A stretch of DNA of 64,000 nt from Spirochaetae bacterium HGW-Spirochaetae-1 (GCA_002839375.1 PGXY01000003.1:219863-283862), one strand, 5' to 3'. Positions 9,644-18,317 are shown, counted from the stretch's first letter. A program made the numbers and translations. The notes: generated by a model from the letters alone, not told the origin.

Positions 9644-9719
9644 ACTGAACCTCTATAATCTTTCATCATTACCCGTTTTACTTCTTACCTGAGTCGAGGA
9701 TATCCGTACAAAAATAAAA

Positions 9720-11177
9720 TCATCTCCCCTCTCCAGCAAATACAACCTTTACAGTCTTCCAGAGAATCTCGAAATCGAGCCAGAGCGACCAGTTATCGAT
9801 ATACTGTAAATCCATTTCCATCCACTTGTTGAAGCTGACGTCATTGCGGTTCGGCGAGATCTGCCACAGGCAGGTAAGTCCCGGCTTCATGCTGAGGCGC
9901 CGCCGCTGCCACACGTCGTACTGCTCCACTTCGGACGGGATGGGTGGTCGGGGACCCACAAGGCTCATCTCACCTTTCAGTATGTTAAAAAACTGTGGCA
10001 GTTCATCCAGGCTTGTCTTGCGAAGAAATGTGCCGATAAAAGGAATTATACGCGGGTCTTTCTTGATTTTAAAAGCCGGGCCATCGACCTCGTTTTTTTC
10101 CTTTAACTGTACCAGAAGCTCTTCGGCATTTGGCACCATGGTCCTGAACTTATACACATTAAAAGTCCTGCCATTGAGACCCAGGCGCTGCTGACTAAAA
10201 AGTACTTTCCCGCCGGGAGAAACGATTTTTATAAGCAACGATATAAGGATAAGCAACGGTGAAATTATAAGGAGTCCAAAAGCCGATGCGGAAAAATCAA
10301 TAAAAGATTTTAAAAGCAGATCACGATGTTTCGACGTGGTTGCCGTAATAAGCATAGTGGGAATACCGTGAAAATCATCGAAAAATATCTTTGCGATGCC
10401 CGGTTGATACAACACTGAATAGATATGCCAGTCCGGGAAAATACGGACCTTTACGCCAATCATCTCGATGAGGAGCATGTAGACCTGCACGGACTCGATA
10501 TCCTTCAAAGGCATGGCAAAAATTACTTCGTCAATGACATGTTTAAGCATAATTCCCTTCAGGTCATCCATAGTTCCGATGATTTTCACACCGTCTTTTA
10601 CTTCCAAGCCTACTTTATCGATATGTGTATCCAGACATCCGATTATGTTATATCCTTTTCTGGAAGAATTGATAAGACCAATAGCACCCTCGGCTCTGCG
10701 CTTACTTCCCACAATGAGTATATTATGAAAATTATGTCTGTTTTGCCCATACTTTCTGAGAATGACGAGAATGAGACGTTTGCTTATGAGGAGAAAAATT
10801 GTATTGGTACTATAGAAAATACCCAGGAGCAGCCTGCTCACTTCCTTCATGTTAAAAAGAAAAAGGACCGAAATAACAACTATCATACCCACGCTGGTGG
10901 TCTTGATAATATCCTTGACGATTTCCAGGTAGCTCTTCTCGGAAAAACCGGCATAGACATTAAACAGGGCAAAAACTATAATCCAGATAATGATGATCAG
11001 TAGGAGCACAATATAATAATTCGGTGTAATATTCAGCCCGGCAATCCCCCCCGAGGGCAGAACAAACTTCCGCAGATAATAGGCGCTTAAAAAAGAAGCT
11101 ATGGTAATAATCATGTCAAGGAAGAGATGCATCCTGACAATGAGACGTTCTTTTTTTCTGATATCTTCGAGCATCAA
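9720..11177 (-). CDS. Polyprenyl-phosphate sugar-1-phosphate transferase
   Basis: The 485-residue protein has four N-terminal membrane segments (about residues 15-130), a central Rossmann-like region (ILIVGSKRRAEG to about residue 270), another membrane segment near 292-315 and the C-terminal bacterial sugar transferase domain. Diagnostic motifs are KFRTM, DELPQFFNILKGEMSLVGPRPP and MKPGLTCLWQI. Such WbaP/EpsL-type enzymes start repeat-unit synthesis by moving hexose-1-phosphate onto undecaprenyl phosphate at the inner membrane. It is therefore the likely committing step of the locus. The lipid carrier would derive from the uppS gene product (40002-40718). Confidence 0.9.
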   Translation of the reverse strand: MMLEDIRKKERLIVRMHLFLDMIITIASFLSAYYLRKFVLPSGGIAGLNITPNYYIVLLLIIIIWIIVFALFNVYAGFSEKSYLEIVKDIIKTTSVGMIVVISVLFLFNMKEVSRLLLGIFYSTNTIFLLISKRLILVILRKYGQNRHNFHNILIVGSKRRAEGAIGLINSSRKGYNIIGCLDTHIDKVGLEVKDGVKIIGTMDDLKGIMLKHVIDEVIFAMPLKDIESVQVYMLLIEMIGVKVRIFPDWHIYSVLYQPGIAKIFFDDFHGIPTMLITATTSKHRDLLLKSFIDFSASAFGLLIISPLLILISLLIKIVSPGGKVLFSQQRLGLNGRTFNVYKFRTMVPNAEELLVQLKEKNEVDGPAFKIKKDPRIIPFIGTFLRKTSLDELPQFFNILKGEMSLVGPRPPIPSEVEQYDVWQRRRLSMKPGLTCLWQISPNRNDVSFNKWMEMDLQYIDNWSLWLDFEILWKTVKVVFAGEGR

Positions 11178-11245
11178 TCACCAATCATTAATGTTTTTAT
11201 TAAATTAAAAAAGGCTAAACATTACAGGGCTGTTATTATTAATAT

Positions 11246-12565
11246 CTACAGTTTAAATATCTTCCCTTCGGCAGCTATCCCCTTTGTTGCATTGCGAAGG
11301 TCTACAAGAAGCTTTGACTTGTCAACAATCCGCTTCATATCAAATACCTTATGCGGTGTAACAATGACCACACAATCGACTTCCTCCAAAAGTTTATCAG
11401 TGAGTTCAACACTGGAAAACGATCTTCCTTCTTCAGTAACAATTTCAGGAATGTAGGGATCATGATACATTACCTCGCCCATTTTACGTACTGTTTCATC
11501 GATTATCTTCAGAGCCGCACTCTCACGTTCATCATTAATGTCCGCCTTATAGGCAACACCGAGAAACAAAATCTTTGAACCGTTTACTGCCTTTTTATGC
11601 CTGTTGAGAGCGAAATTGATCTTCACAAACATTCTATGGGGCATGATATCATCAATAGTGCCTGCGGCGTTTATCATGGAAAGATTGAAACGATAATTCT
11701 TTGCGATATACTCCAGATAAAAGGGGTCAAGAGGTATACAGTGCCCTCCGATGCCAGGACCGGGATAGAAGGGTTGAAAACCAAAGGGCTTGGTTTTTGC
11801 CGCGTCTATTACTTCCCAGATATCTATGTCCATACGGCCTGCAAGAAGTGCAAGCTCATTTATCAAACTAATATTGACCAGCCGATAGGTATTCTCCAGG
11901 ATTTTTACCATTTCCGCGGCTCGTGGAGAACTGACGGGATAAACCTGGCTTATTACTTTTTCATATAACAGCTTACCTATCTCCACTGCATCAGCCCCTA
12001 TACCACCCAGAACCTTAGGTGTGTTTTCAGTCTTGTACAAATGATTGCCCGGATCAACGCGTTCCGGTGAAAAGGCAAGCCAGAAATCCTTCTCACATAT
12101 GAGGCCCGATTCCTTTTCAATAATCGGCCTCATGACATTTTCCGTGGTGGTGGGATAGGTGGTACTCTCAAGGGAGACAAAAACCCCCTTCTTTATATTC
12201 TTTCCAATTTCATGACAGGAATTTTCGATATAAGACATGTCGGGTTTTTTAAATCTATCGAGAGGCGTGGGAACACATATGATCAGTGCGTCACATTCCT
12301 TTATCCGGGCAAAATTCGTTGTGGCTGAGAGGAGTTCTTTATCCACGACTGCCTTTAAATCATTGTCATCGACATCGCCGATGTAATTTTCACCTTTATT
12401 GACCTTTTGCGCCTTTTTTTCCGATTTTTCAAAACCGAGAACCTGTATACCTTTTTTAGCGAATACAACTGCCAGTGGAAGTCCCACATAGCCGAGTCCC
12501 AGGATTCCCACAATTTCTTTATTTTCGTTTATTCGTTGAATCAGTGCTTCTTTTGATGACATCAC
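11246..12565 (-). CDS. UDP-HexNAc-type nucleotide-sugar 6-dehydrogenase (WbpA/WecC-like)
   Basis: The 439-residue enzyme has the N-terminal NAD-binding GLGYVGLP (residues 23-30), SPERVDPGN, and the catalytic-Cys motif GGHCIPLDP (Cys276). GHCIPLDP rather than GGSCFPKD is characteristic of enzymes oxidising UDP-N-acetyl-amino sugars (WbpA, WecC, TviB) to uronic acids. A second dehydrogenase of the UDP-glucose type is encoded at 18318-19649, so the organism makes at least two uronic acid donors. It is the first gene of the uninterrupted minus-strand polysaccharide run, preceded by 518 bp without a gene, so a main operon promoter probably lies there. Confidence 0.88.
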   Translation of the reverse strand: MMSSKEALIQRINENKEIVGILGLGYVGLPLAVVFAKKGIQVLGFEKSEKKAQKVNKGENYIGDVDDNDLKAVVDKELLSATTNFARIKECDALIICVPTPLDRFKKPDMSYIENSCHEIGKNIKKGVFVSLESTTYPTTTENVMRPIIEKESGLICEKDFWLAFSPERVDPGNHLYKTENTPKVLGGIGADAVEIGKLLYEKVISQVYPVSSPRAAEMVKILENTYRLVNISLINELALLAGRMDIDIWEVIDAAKTKPFGFQPFYPGPGIGGHCIPLDPFYLEYIAKNYRFNLSMINAAGTIDDIMPHRMFVKINFALNRHKKAVNGSKILFLGVAYKADINDERESAALKIIDETVRKMGEVMYHDPYIPEIVTEEGRSFSSVELTDKLLEEVDCVVIVTPHKVFDMKRIVDKSKLLVDLRNATKGIAAEGKIFKL

Positions 12566-13083
12566 GCTTTTAACCTCTTTAGTGATCCCGAATTATAATG
12601 CATCAAGCGGTTTATTATTTTTCAAGTCAAATATGCTGGTGAAAATACTATTCATGAATTTTATTATAGGCTGCAAGTTAATATGATACTCCATAGTAAT
12701 AGCAAAAAGTAATGGTTTGCCGGATTACGTCAAGATCAATTTAGAGATTTCAGAGGAACATTTGAAATAAAGATACCCTGAAATCGGGCCATTTTATGGT
12801 CCTGATGGAGTTACTTACTTCAGAAATGTATTCATAATTTCTCGCAGGAAGAACGCAAAGAGCACAAAGTTGTGAGAGAAACAGACTGATTTACCAGGAT
12901 ATATGCAGGGATGTACATAAAAAAAGCCAGGGTGTGTTTCACCGCAGATATAAATATGTCCTTTAAAATGTTTTTTTTAAAGGACCGGTAAAATACAACA
13001 GATAGTGTCCCTGCCTGGCAATAGAAAACTCTCATCCCTCTTCGCGCCCTTCGCGCTCTTCCTGTTATATCTCTTCAAAAAAG
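12566..13083. other. 518-bp intergenic region with an inverted-repeat element
   Basis: No convincing gene was seen. The part next to the dehydrogenase gene (12566-12830) is AT-rich and probably holds the promoter of the polysaccharide operon, but no single -35/-10 pair stands out. The part 12841-13062 is an inverted-repeat-bounded block with a strong central hairpin and is described separately. Confidence 0.6.
12844..13062. repeat. MITE-like inverted-repeat element with central hairpin
   Basis: The left edge carries GCAGGAAGAACGCAAAGAGC and the right edge GCGCTCTTCCTG, which are inverted relative to each other. Inner pairs GCAGGGA/TCCCTGC and GCCAGG/CCTGGC continue the inversion. In the centre, GTCCTTTAAAA (12958-12968) and TTTTAAAGGAC (12975-12985) form a perfect 11-bp stem with a 6-nt loop. 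The edges resemble the CTTCGCGCTCTTC-type stretches at 16155-16170 and 30136-30160. The 67-codon ORF inside has no support as a gene. Confidence 0.5.
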
Positions 13084-14265
13084 TCATCGCTCAATTCGAC
13101 CCTCCGTGGCATATTCCCCCACAACATCCAGTACAGATTCAATAACATACCCCACCTCATCATCGCTCATACCGTAATAAATAGGCAGCGACACGGTTCG
13201 TTCAAATACATACCGACTTCCCGGGAAATCCTCAATCCGGTATCCCAGGTCCCCGTAATGTGAAAACACGGGCAGGGGAATGAAATGCATGCTGGTACCG
13301 ATTCCTCGTTCTTTCAGTTCCTCGATAACCCGATCCCGGCTAATAGACAAAACATCGATATCAAGCTTCAGCGGATACAGATGCCAGGCGCAATCACGAT
13401 CGTTTTTCACTGTATAGGGAATCAGTCCTTTTTTTTCGCTGAAAGCCGTGGTGTAGAGTTCCGCTATCCTGCTCCTCCCCTCTTTCATCATTTCCGCTTT
13501 CTTCAGCTGTTCAAGTCCCATGGCTGCGGCCGGGTCTGTCATGTTGTATTTATATCCCGTTTCGATGACATCGTAACGCCAGGTTCCCTCGTCGGTATAG
13601 CGCTTCCAGGCGTCGCGGGAGATGCCGTGGAGACGCAGGACCCGCATGCGCTCGGCCCACTCTTCATTGGCGGTCACGGCCATGCCGCCCTCACCCGTAG
13701 TGATAGTCTTCGTGGCATAGAAACTGTAACAGGTGATGTGACCGATAGAACCGACTCTGCGGTCTTTGTATAAAGCCGGAAATGAATGAGCAGCGTCTTC
13801 TATCACTGTCAGGTTATGCTTCCCGGCCAGGTCCATGATCTCATCCATGTCCGCGGGCTGACCGGCGAAATGAACCGGGATAATGGCCCTGGTTCTACCG
13901 CTAATTTTTCTTTCGATTGTTGACACGTCCATGTTGTGCGTATCGCCTTCGATGTCGACAAGCACCGGCACGGCATCGAAATAGCGCACTACCTCGGCCG
14001 TGGCCACGAAGGTCATGGCAGGAATAATAACCTCATCACCGGGCTTCAGATCGATGCACTTCAATGCCAGATGCAGTGCAGCCGTGCAGGAATTGACGGC
14101 CACGGCATGGGGGGCGCCCACGGCCCGGGCAAACTGTTTTTCGAATTCAACGGTTTTCGGTCCCATGGTGAGCCAGCCCTGGCGCATGGAGTCGGCAACG
14201 GCGTTGATCTCATCTTCGGTGATGTACGGTTTATGGAAGGGGATTTTTAAGGTCATATTTGTCAT
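13084..14265 (-). CDS. DegT/DnrJ/EryC1/StrS-family sugar aminotransferase
   Basis: The 393-residue PLP enzyme shows the family pattern: PFHKPYITEDEINAV near the start, AVNSCTAALHLAL (about 56-68), EDAAHSF (157-162) and SFYATKTITTGEGGM with the PLP-binding Lys186. These enzymes transaminate keto-sugar nucleotides and are common in O-antigen and exopolysaccharide loci. It is separated from the downstream dehydrogenase gene by 518 bp, so it may have its own transcript. The substrate (3-keto or 4-keto sugar) is not determined by the visible motifs. The immediate upstream sequence carries the repeat that borders the GxxExxY cassette. Confidence 0.9.
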   Translation of the reverse strand: MTNMTLKIPFHKPYITEDEINAVADSMRQGWLTMGPKTVEFEKQFARAVGAPHAVAVNSCTAALHLALKCIDLKPGDEVIIPAMTFVATAEVVRYFDAVPVLVDIEGDTHNMDVSTIERKISGRTRAIIPVHFAGQPADMDEIMDLAGKHNLTVIEDAAHSFPALYKDRRVGSIGHITCYSFYATKTITTGEGGMAVTANEEWAERMRVLRLHGISRDAWKRYTDEGTWRYDVIETGYKYNMTDPAAAMGLEQLKKAEMMKEGRSRIAELYTTAFSEKKGLIPYTVKNDRDCAWHLYPLKLDIDVLSISRDRVIEELKERGIGTSMHFIPLPVFSHYGDLGYRIEDFPGSRYVFERTVSLPIYYGMSDDEVGYVIESVLDVVGEYATEGRIER

Positions 14266-14318
14266 AGCCCTCTACGACCATGCATGATATGAATCTGCTG
14301 CTATCAAAATAATATAAA

Positions 14319-14345
14319 GCCACAGAGACACAGAGGCACGGAGAA
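14319..14345. repeat. CACAGAGGCACGGAG-type repeat, left copy
   Basis: This purine-rich stretch contains CACAGAGGCACGGAG and lies directly after the GxxExxY stop codon on the gene's sense strand. An inverted copy (CTCCGTGCCTCTGTGGC) is at 16119-16135. Similar degenerate copies occur at 30186-30230, 31387-31415 and 31497-31526. Confidence 0.7.
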
Positions 14346-14729
14346 TTATAGTATTATTCTTTTTATTCCATTCTTGAGGACCGGTGTATTGAAGTTTATT
14401 AATAACCCCAATCTTTTACCAGAAACTTTTAAATATGTTAGAAGCTGAACCTCAAAAACCGGATCTATTCTGTCTACCGCTTTGAGTTCTATGATTATTT
14501 CATTTTCCACAAGAATATCAAGACGGTAAACACCCAGTTGTAAATCTTTATAAACAATCGGCATCTCTACCTGTTTTTCATATTTGATATTGCTCACTTT
14601 AAATTCATAACATAGCGCATTTTCATAAATAGATTCCAGAAGACCCGGCCCCAGAATTTTATGAACTTCAATTGCACAAGAAATTATTTTTTCTGTTATT
14701 TTATTTAAATTTTCAATACCATTATTCAT
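14346..14729 (-). CDS. GxxExxY family protein (PD-(D/E)xK nuclease superfamily)
   Basis: The 127-residue protein carries the family signature G29-L-L-E32-S-I-Y35 and the nuclease-like triad D71, E81 and K83 (LDILVENEIIIELK), as in PD-(D/E)xK folds. The biological role of this widespread family is unknown. On its sense strand the gene is bracketed by inverted CACAGAGGCACGGAG-type repeats (14319-14345 and 16119-16135). An IS4-family element is inserted 12 bp before the ATG, so the original Shine-Dalgarno (GAAGG, now near 16065) and any promoter are 1.3 kb away. Expression is therefore doubtful unless the IS supplies it, although the reading frame is intact. Confidence 0.85.
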   Translation of the reverse strand: MNNGIENLNKITEKIISCAIEVHKILGPGLLESIYENALCYEFKVSNIKYEKQVEMPIVYKDLQLGVYRLDILVENEIIIELKAVDRIDPVFEVQLLTYLKVSGKRLGLLINFNTPVLKNGIKRIIL

Positions 14730-14732
14730 TAT

Positions 14733-14741
14733 AAATTATTT
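14733..14741. repeat. IS target-site duplication, left copy
   Basis: The 9-bp sequence AAATTATTT directly abuts the left end of the IS and is repeated at 16053-16061 directly after the right end. This is the direct repeat expected from IS4-family insertion. Confidence 0.9.
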
Positions 14742-16052
14742 CACTGCTGTCCCATAGATTTTAAAATCCGAAAGCTAACTGCAAATCACCCGAGCTTTTT
14801 TGCTTCCCGGGCGGGGGTGATTTTTTCATCAGCAATGGAAAAATTTCACCATGCGACAATATGTTTTCACTGAGTATTCTAAACGTCTTCAATATTGTGA
14901 AAGACGTCTTTGATCTAAATCGAATATATTCCGTCAAGAGATACGCGATCATTGCCGTCCATATCTGAATTTTCACCGCGTTCTCCGATGTCCCGATAAA
15001 CGTTTTAATTTTCAGATTCTGTTTTATCCATTTAAAAAATAATTCAATGTCCCATCGGGATTTATAAATATCAGCTATCGTTTTTGCTGAAAGAGTAAAA
15101 TTATTAGTCATAAATTCATAAATCTTTTTTGTTTCTTTATCATAATACCTGACCACCCGCAACTGATCGGGATAATCTTTTGATTTATAACTGCTAAATG
15201 AGACGATCCAGTCAGCCTTGATCCCTTCTCTGGTCTTCTGCTGTCTCTTAATAATCTTGTACTGTGTATTCGATTTTGTCCGTGTAACGAAAAATGCCCT
15301 GTTTTTATTGATTTTTTCAAGGAATTTAAAGCATATATAACCCTTATCAAAGACATAGATGGAATTTTCAACGATATCAAATGAATTCGCCATAGTAATA
15401 TCATGCGTGCTGGCGTTGCTCATGTTTAACAGTTCCGGAATTTGTTCTTTGTTGTTGAACATGACATGCAGCTTAATGCCGCCCTTCTTTTTCCTGAATG
15501 TCGCCCAGTCAAAAAGAGACAGGCACAGGCTTATGGTTGTTGAATCAAGACTCCTTACGGGCATCTTAAACTTGAATCTCTTGTCGTTTACGAAACCTCT
15601 CTCATTTTGTAATTTAGATAATAACGAGTAAAATGTTCTTTCAAATATCTTATACGATCTGTTCTTCAAGGCATGGGATAAATAATTCCGTGACAATGAG
15701 TTCAACCCCAGATGATACCAGAGATTACTCCTGCTCTCCAGGGAATCGATAATATCCCTCAAGCTCTGTTTCGATGCCATGTGGACGTAGAGCATGACAC
15801 TCAATAGATTCCTGGTTGAAAATTTCCTTGTTCCCTTGTCTCCTTGTCTCCTTTGTGCTCGGAAACCATCTTTTTAAAATCATATCCAGAAATAAATGAT
15901 TGCATTTGTAATAAGACCGTTTTACTTTTGAACATGCTGTTAATCTCCTCAAACTGTTGATTATTGTTTGTTTGGCGACTTCAATAATACAAAACAACAG
16001 TGAGATTAATAGCATTTTTTATTTATACCCCCATTTTTATGGGACAGCAGTG
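14742..16052 (-). mobile_element. IS4-family insertion sequence, 1311 bp, complete ends
   Basis: Both ends are defined: the left terminal repeat CACTGCTGTCCCATA (14742-14756) is matched perfectly by its inverse at 16038-16052, and 9-bp AAATTATTT duplications flank them. It holds one transposase gene on the minus strand, starting at 15935 after a GAGGAG Shine-Dalgarno and ending 19 bp from the left end. The element landed between the GxxExxY gene and its ribosome-binding site. Perfect target duplications indicate a recent or undisturbed insertion, but the transposase is frameshifted. Confidence 0.93.
14761..15935 (-). pseudogene. IS4-family transposase, frameshifted by an 8-bp duplication
   Basis: The N-terminal part starts at ATG 15935 (MFKSKTVLLQ...) and runs out of frame to a TGA at 15801-15803. 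The remainder is an open 347-codon frame (14761-15804) with DDE residues D87 and D153 and the IS4-family Y-x2-R-x3-E-x6-K signature at residues 247-261 (YKSRWDIELFFKWIK). The frame break coincides with a tandem TTGTCTCC duplication on the plus strand (15836-15843 and 15844-15851). Removing one copy gives a single 388-residue ORF joining EHKGDK to GTRKFSTRN, the normal length for this group. So it is inactive as written unless ribosomes frameshift. Confidence 0.9.
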
Positions 16053-16061
16053 AAATTATTT
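16053..16061. repeat. IS target-site duplication, right copy
   Basis: This is the second copy of AAATTATTT, immediately outside the right terminal repeat of the IS4-family element. Confidence 0.9.
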
Positions 16062-16118
16062 ATACCTTCACACTCTTACTTTTCCCTCTTTTTATCAACG
16101 CTATCGCTCCAAAAAGCT

Positions 16119-16135
16119 CTCCGTGCCTCTGTGGC
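16119..16135. repeat. CACAGAGGCACGGAG-type repeat, right inverted copy
   Basis: CTCCGTGCCTCTGTGGC is the inverse of the copy at 14319-14345. With the IS removed, the two copies would lie about 0.5 kb apart on either side of the GxxExxY gene. Confidence 0.7.
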
Positions 16136-16181
16136 ACATTTTTCATTATTACACCTTCTTGCTCTTCCTGTGAAATCTTCC

Positions 16182-17960
16182 TCACTCATCAACAAACACA
16201 TCCTCCTCCCACTTCCCCTTTTCCACGCGGCCATCGATATAATAGCGATACTCACCCTTGCCGTGACGGACACCGTCCTTCCACTGCCCCGTGTAGGTAT
16301 CGTGGTTGGAATAGACCATGGTGCCCTGCCCCTCCATGTTATCCTTTACCCACTGGCCCGTGTATTTATTGCCGTTGGCATACATGTAGGTTCCCTGACC
16401 CGTCATGTAATCGTCTTTCCAGTCGCCCTCGTATTTATTCCCGGCCCACCGCGACTTGGGTCCATGGGTATACACACCCTTCCCTTCCCGTTTTCCCTTT
16501 TTCCAGGTCCCGGTGTAGACATTGCTGTTTTCATAGATCATGGTCCCCTCTCCGTGGGGCTTGCCGTTCTTCCATTGTCCTGTATATTTATCGCCATTAT
16601 CGAAAACAAAGGTATGGATGCCGTTTTCATACTGTTTCGGATTGATCTTTTCCTCTTCGGCGGTGGCCGCGAGGATACCATATTTCCATTCTCCCTCGAC
16701 CTTTTTCCCATCGGGATACAGATAAGATCCTTTACCGTGCCTATCGCCGTTCAGCCACTGACCGTTGTACTGTTCTCCGTTGGCGTAGGTCATGATTCCC
16801 GTACCGTTCATGTTGTCGTCCTTCCACTCGCCCGTATATTTATTGCCGTTGGCGTAGGTGTAGGTCCCCTTCCCATTCATCTTGTCGTTCTTCCACTCAC
16901 CATCGTAGCGGTTCCCCGACCATCGCGACTTTTCACCATGGACAAAGACACCTCGGCCATGCCTCATGCCATCCTTCCACTGACCATCATATTTATCGCT
17001 GTTTGCGTAGGCCATAACTCCTTTTCCGTCAGGCTTGCCGTCGTTCCAGTTTCCTGTAAAAGTATCTCCACTCTCAAAGGTGAAGGCATGCTCGCCGCTA
17101 CGCCATTTTCCCGCATCGATATCGCCCTTTTCCAGAGGCTCGACCTGCATATCGTATTTCCACTCGCCGGAAAAAACCACTTCACTTTTTTTATTGCTGA
17201 GCGTTCCGATACCATGGCGCATATCGTTTTCCCACTGGCCTGAATAGCTTTGCCCGTCGGCATACTTCATATCGCCCCGGCCGTTCATCATGTCGTTTTT
17301 CCACTGGCCCGCGTACACGTTACCGTTTTTAAACCGGTAGGTTCCCTGGCCCCGGATCTGGTCGTTGTACCACTCTCCCTCGTAGCGATCGCCGTTGGCA
17401 AACTCCATGAGGCCGGTCCCCTGGCGAACACCGTTTACGAAATCCCCCGTATACCGGTTCCCGTTGGCGTAGATATAGGTTCCCTTCCCGTGCATCCGGT
17501 CCTTGAGCCATTCACCGGTATATTTACCTCCGGCCCACCGTGATCCCTCGCCGAGACTATACTCCCCCTTTGTCTTCCATCCATTAGCCCACTGGCCTTT
17601 ATACACGGAATTATCAAAGTAGGTCATGACGCCATAGCCATGCATAAAATCATTCTCCCAGTCGCCCACATACTCAGTACCATCGGCGAAGGAATAGGTC
17701 CCTTTCCCGTGACGCTTATCGTCCTTCCACTCACCGGCGTATTTGTTTCCAGCCCAGGGGGATTTGGGTCCCAGGATAAAGACGCCGTAGCCGTCTCTTT
17801 TATCATCCTTCCACTGGCCGATATACTTATTTCCATTATGATAGAGGCAATAACCCTTGCCCTGGCGTTTGCCGTTTTCGTACTGGCCGATATATCTGCC
17901 CGAGCAGGAGGTTATGAGGGCGCTCAGCAACAGGAGTATGCAACTGTATCTGTAGAACAT
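16182..17960 (-). CDS. MORN-repeat lipoprotein
   Basis: The 592-residue protein has a lipoprotein signal (LLSALITSC, Cys19) and is then built almost wholly of about 22-23 MORN units of the form YxGxWKxGxxxGxGxxxYxxG. MORN repeats form elongated beta-hairpin rods that bind membranes or proteins. Here the rod would be anchored to a lipid at the cell envelope. A higher-order period is visible: an extra KSRWAGN-like insert (KSPWAGN, GSRWAGG, KSRWSGN, KSRWAGN) recurs four times, and the later blocks repeat three to five units each. Two units are interrupted by spacer sequences (around residues 270-295 and 430-450). Partner and function are unknown. The large plus-strand frame opposite it is a shadow. 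Confidence 0.88.
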   Translation of the reverse strand: MFYRYSCILLLLSALITSCSGRYIGQYENGKRQGKGYCLYHNGNKYIGQWKDDKRDGYGVFILGPKSPWAGNKYAGEWKDDKRHGKGTYSFADGTEYVGDWENDFMHGYGVMTYFDNSVYKGQWANGWKTKGEYSLGEGSRWAGGKYTGEWLKDRMHGKGTYIYANGNRYTGDFVNGVRQGTGLMEFANGDRYEGEWYNDQIRGQGTYRFKNGNVYAGQWKNDMMNGRGDMKYADGQSYSGQWENDMRHGIGTLSNKKSEVVFSGEWKYDMQVEPLEKGDIDAGKWRSGEHAFTFESGDTFTGNWNDGKPDGKGVMAYANSDKYDGQWKDGMRHGRGVFVHGEKSRWSGNRYDGEWKNDKMNGKGTYTYANGNKYTGEWKDDNMNGTGIMTYANGEQYNGQWLNGDRHGKGSYLYPDGKKVEGEWKYGILAATAEEEKINPKQYENGIHTFVFDNGDKYTGQWKNGKPHGEGTMIYENSNVYTGTWKKGKREGKGVYTHGPKSRWAGNKYEGDWKDDYMTGQGTYMYANGNKYTGQWVKDNMEGQGTMVYSNHDTYTGQWKDGVRHGKGEYRYYIDGRVEKGKWEEDVFVDE

Positions 17961-18317
17961 ATGGTCTTTGTTTTCGATCTGATATTACCCGGATTTTCGC
18001 CATTGAATAATGGCATATATGATGTATGTCGAGTGCTGATAAATCTGTTTATTTTTATGATTTATGAGTGCCAAATATTACTTTTTACTCTATAGTTGTC
18101 AAGGTTTAATATGTCCGGCAGGTATAAATTATTTACCGAGCCCATCCGGACCCCGGCGAATGGACTTTTCTCTTTACAAGTCCCCCTCCGGGGGATTTAG
18201 GGGGTCTTAAGCCCCCTCCGGGGGTGGTGGAGGACGGTATGTTATAACAAAAGGTCCTTTCACCGGAGGTATCTGTGCTTCATTCAGAAACTAAATTTTA
18301 AAAAATCCCAATACCAC
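17961..18317. other. 357-bp intergenic region with dispersed repeat
   Basis: No gene was seen. The stretch is AT-rich near the MORN gene, where its promoter should lie, and contains the CCCCCTCCGGGGG repeat pair at 18178-18234. Confidence 0.6.
18178..18234. repeat. Dispersed CCCCCTCCGGGGG hairpin repeat, double copy
   Basis: AAGTCCCCCTCCGGGGGATT is followed by TTAGGGGGTCTTAAGCCCCC and a second CCTCCGGGGG. Each core folds into a short GC hairpin. Related copies are at 23663-23687, 23796-23822 and 25753-25782. Confidence 0.75.

Noticed and set aside
12700-12760. Possible sigma-54 or TTGACG promoter before the polysaccharide operon
   Set aside because: On the minus strand TTGACG has no -10 at a proper distance, and the GG/GC spacing does not fit a -24/-12 promoter.
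12832-13035. 67-codon minus-strand ORF in the gap before the dehydrogenase gene
   Set aside because: It runs through an inverted-repeat element with a perfect hairpin, has no Shine-Dalgarno and no recognisable protein pattern.
15725-16015. 96-codon minus-strand ORF at the right end of the IS
   Set aside because: It is in a different frame from both parts of the transposase. The true N-terminal fragment starts at 15935 after GAGGAG.
15957-17243. 428-codon plus-strand ORF
   Set aside because: It is antisense to the MORN gene. Its regular repeats mirror the MORN codons, and the product is an implausible mix of hydrophobic repeats.
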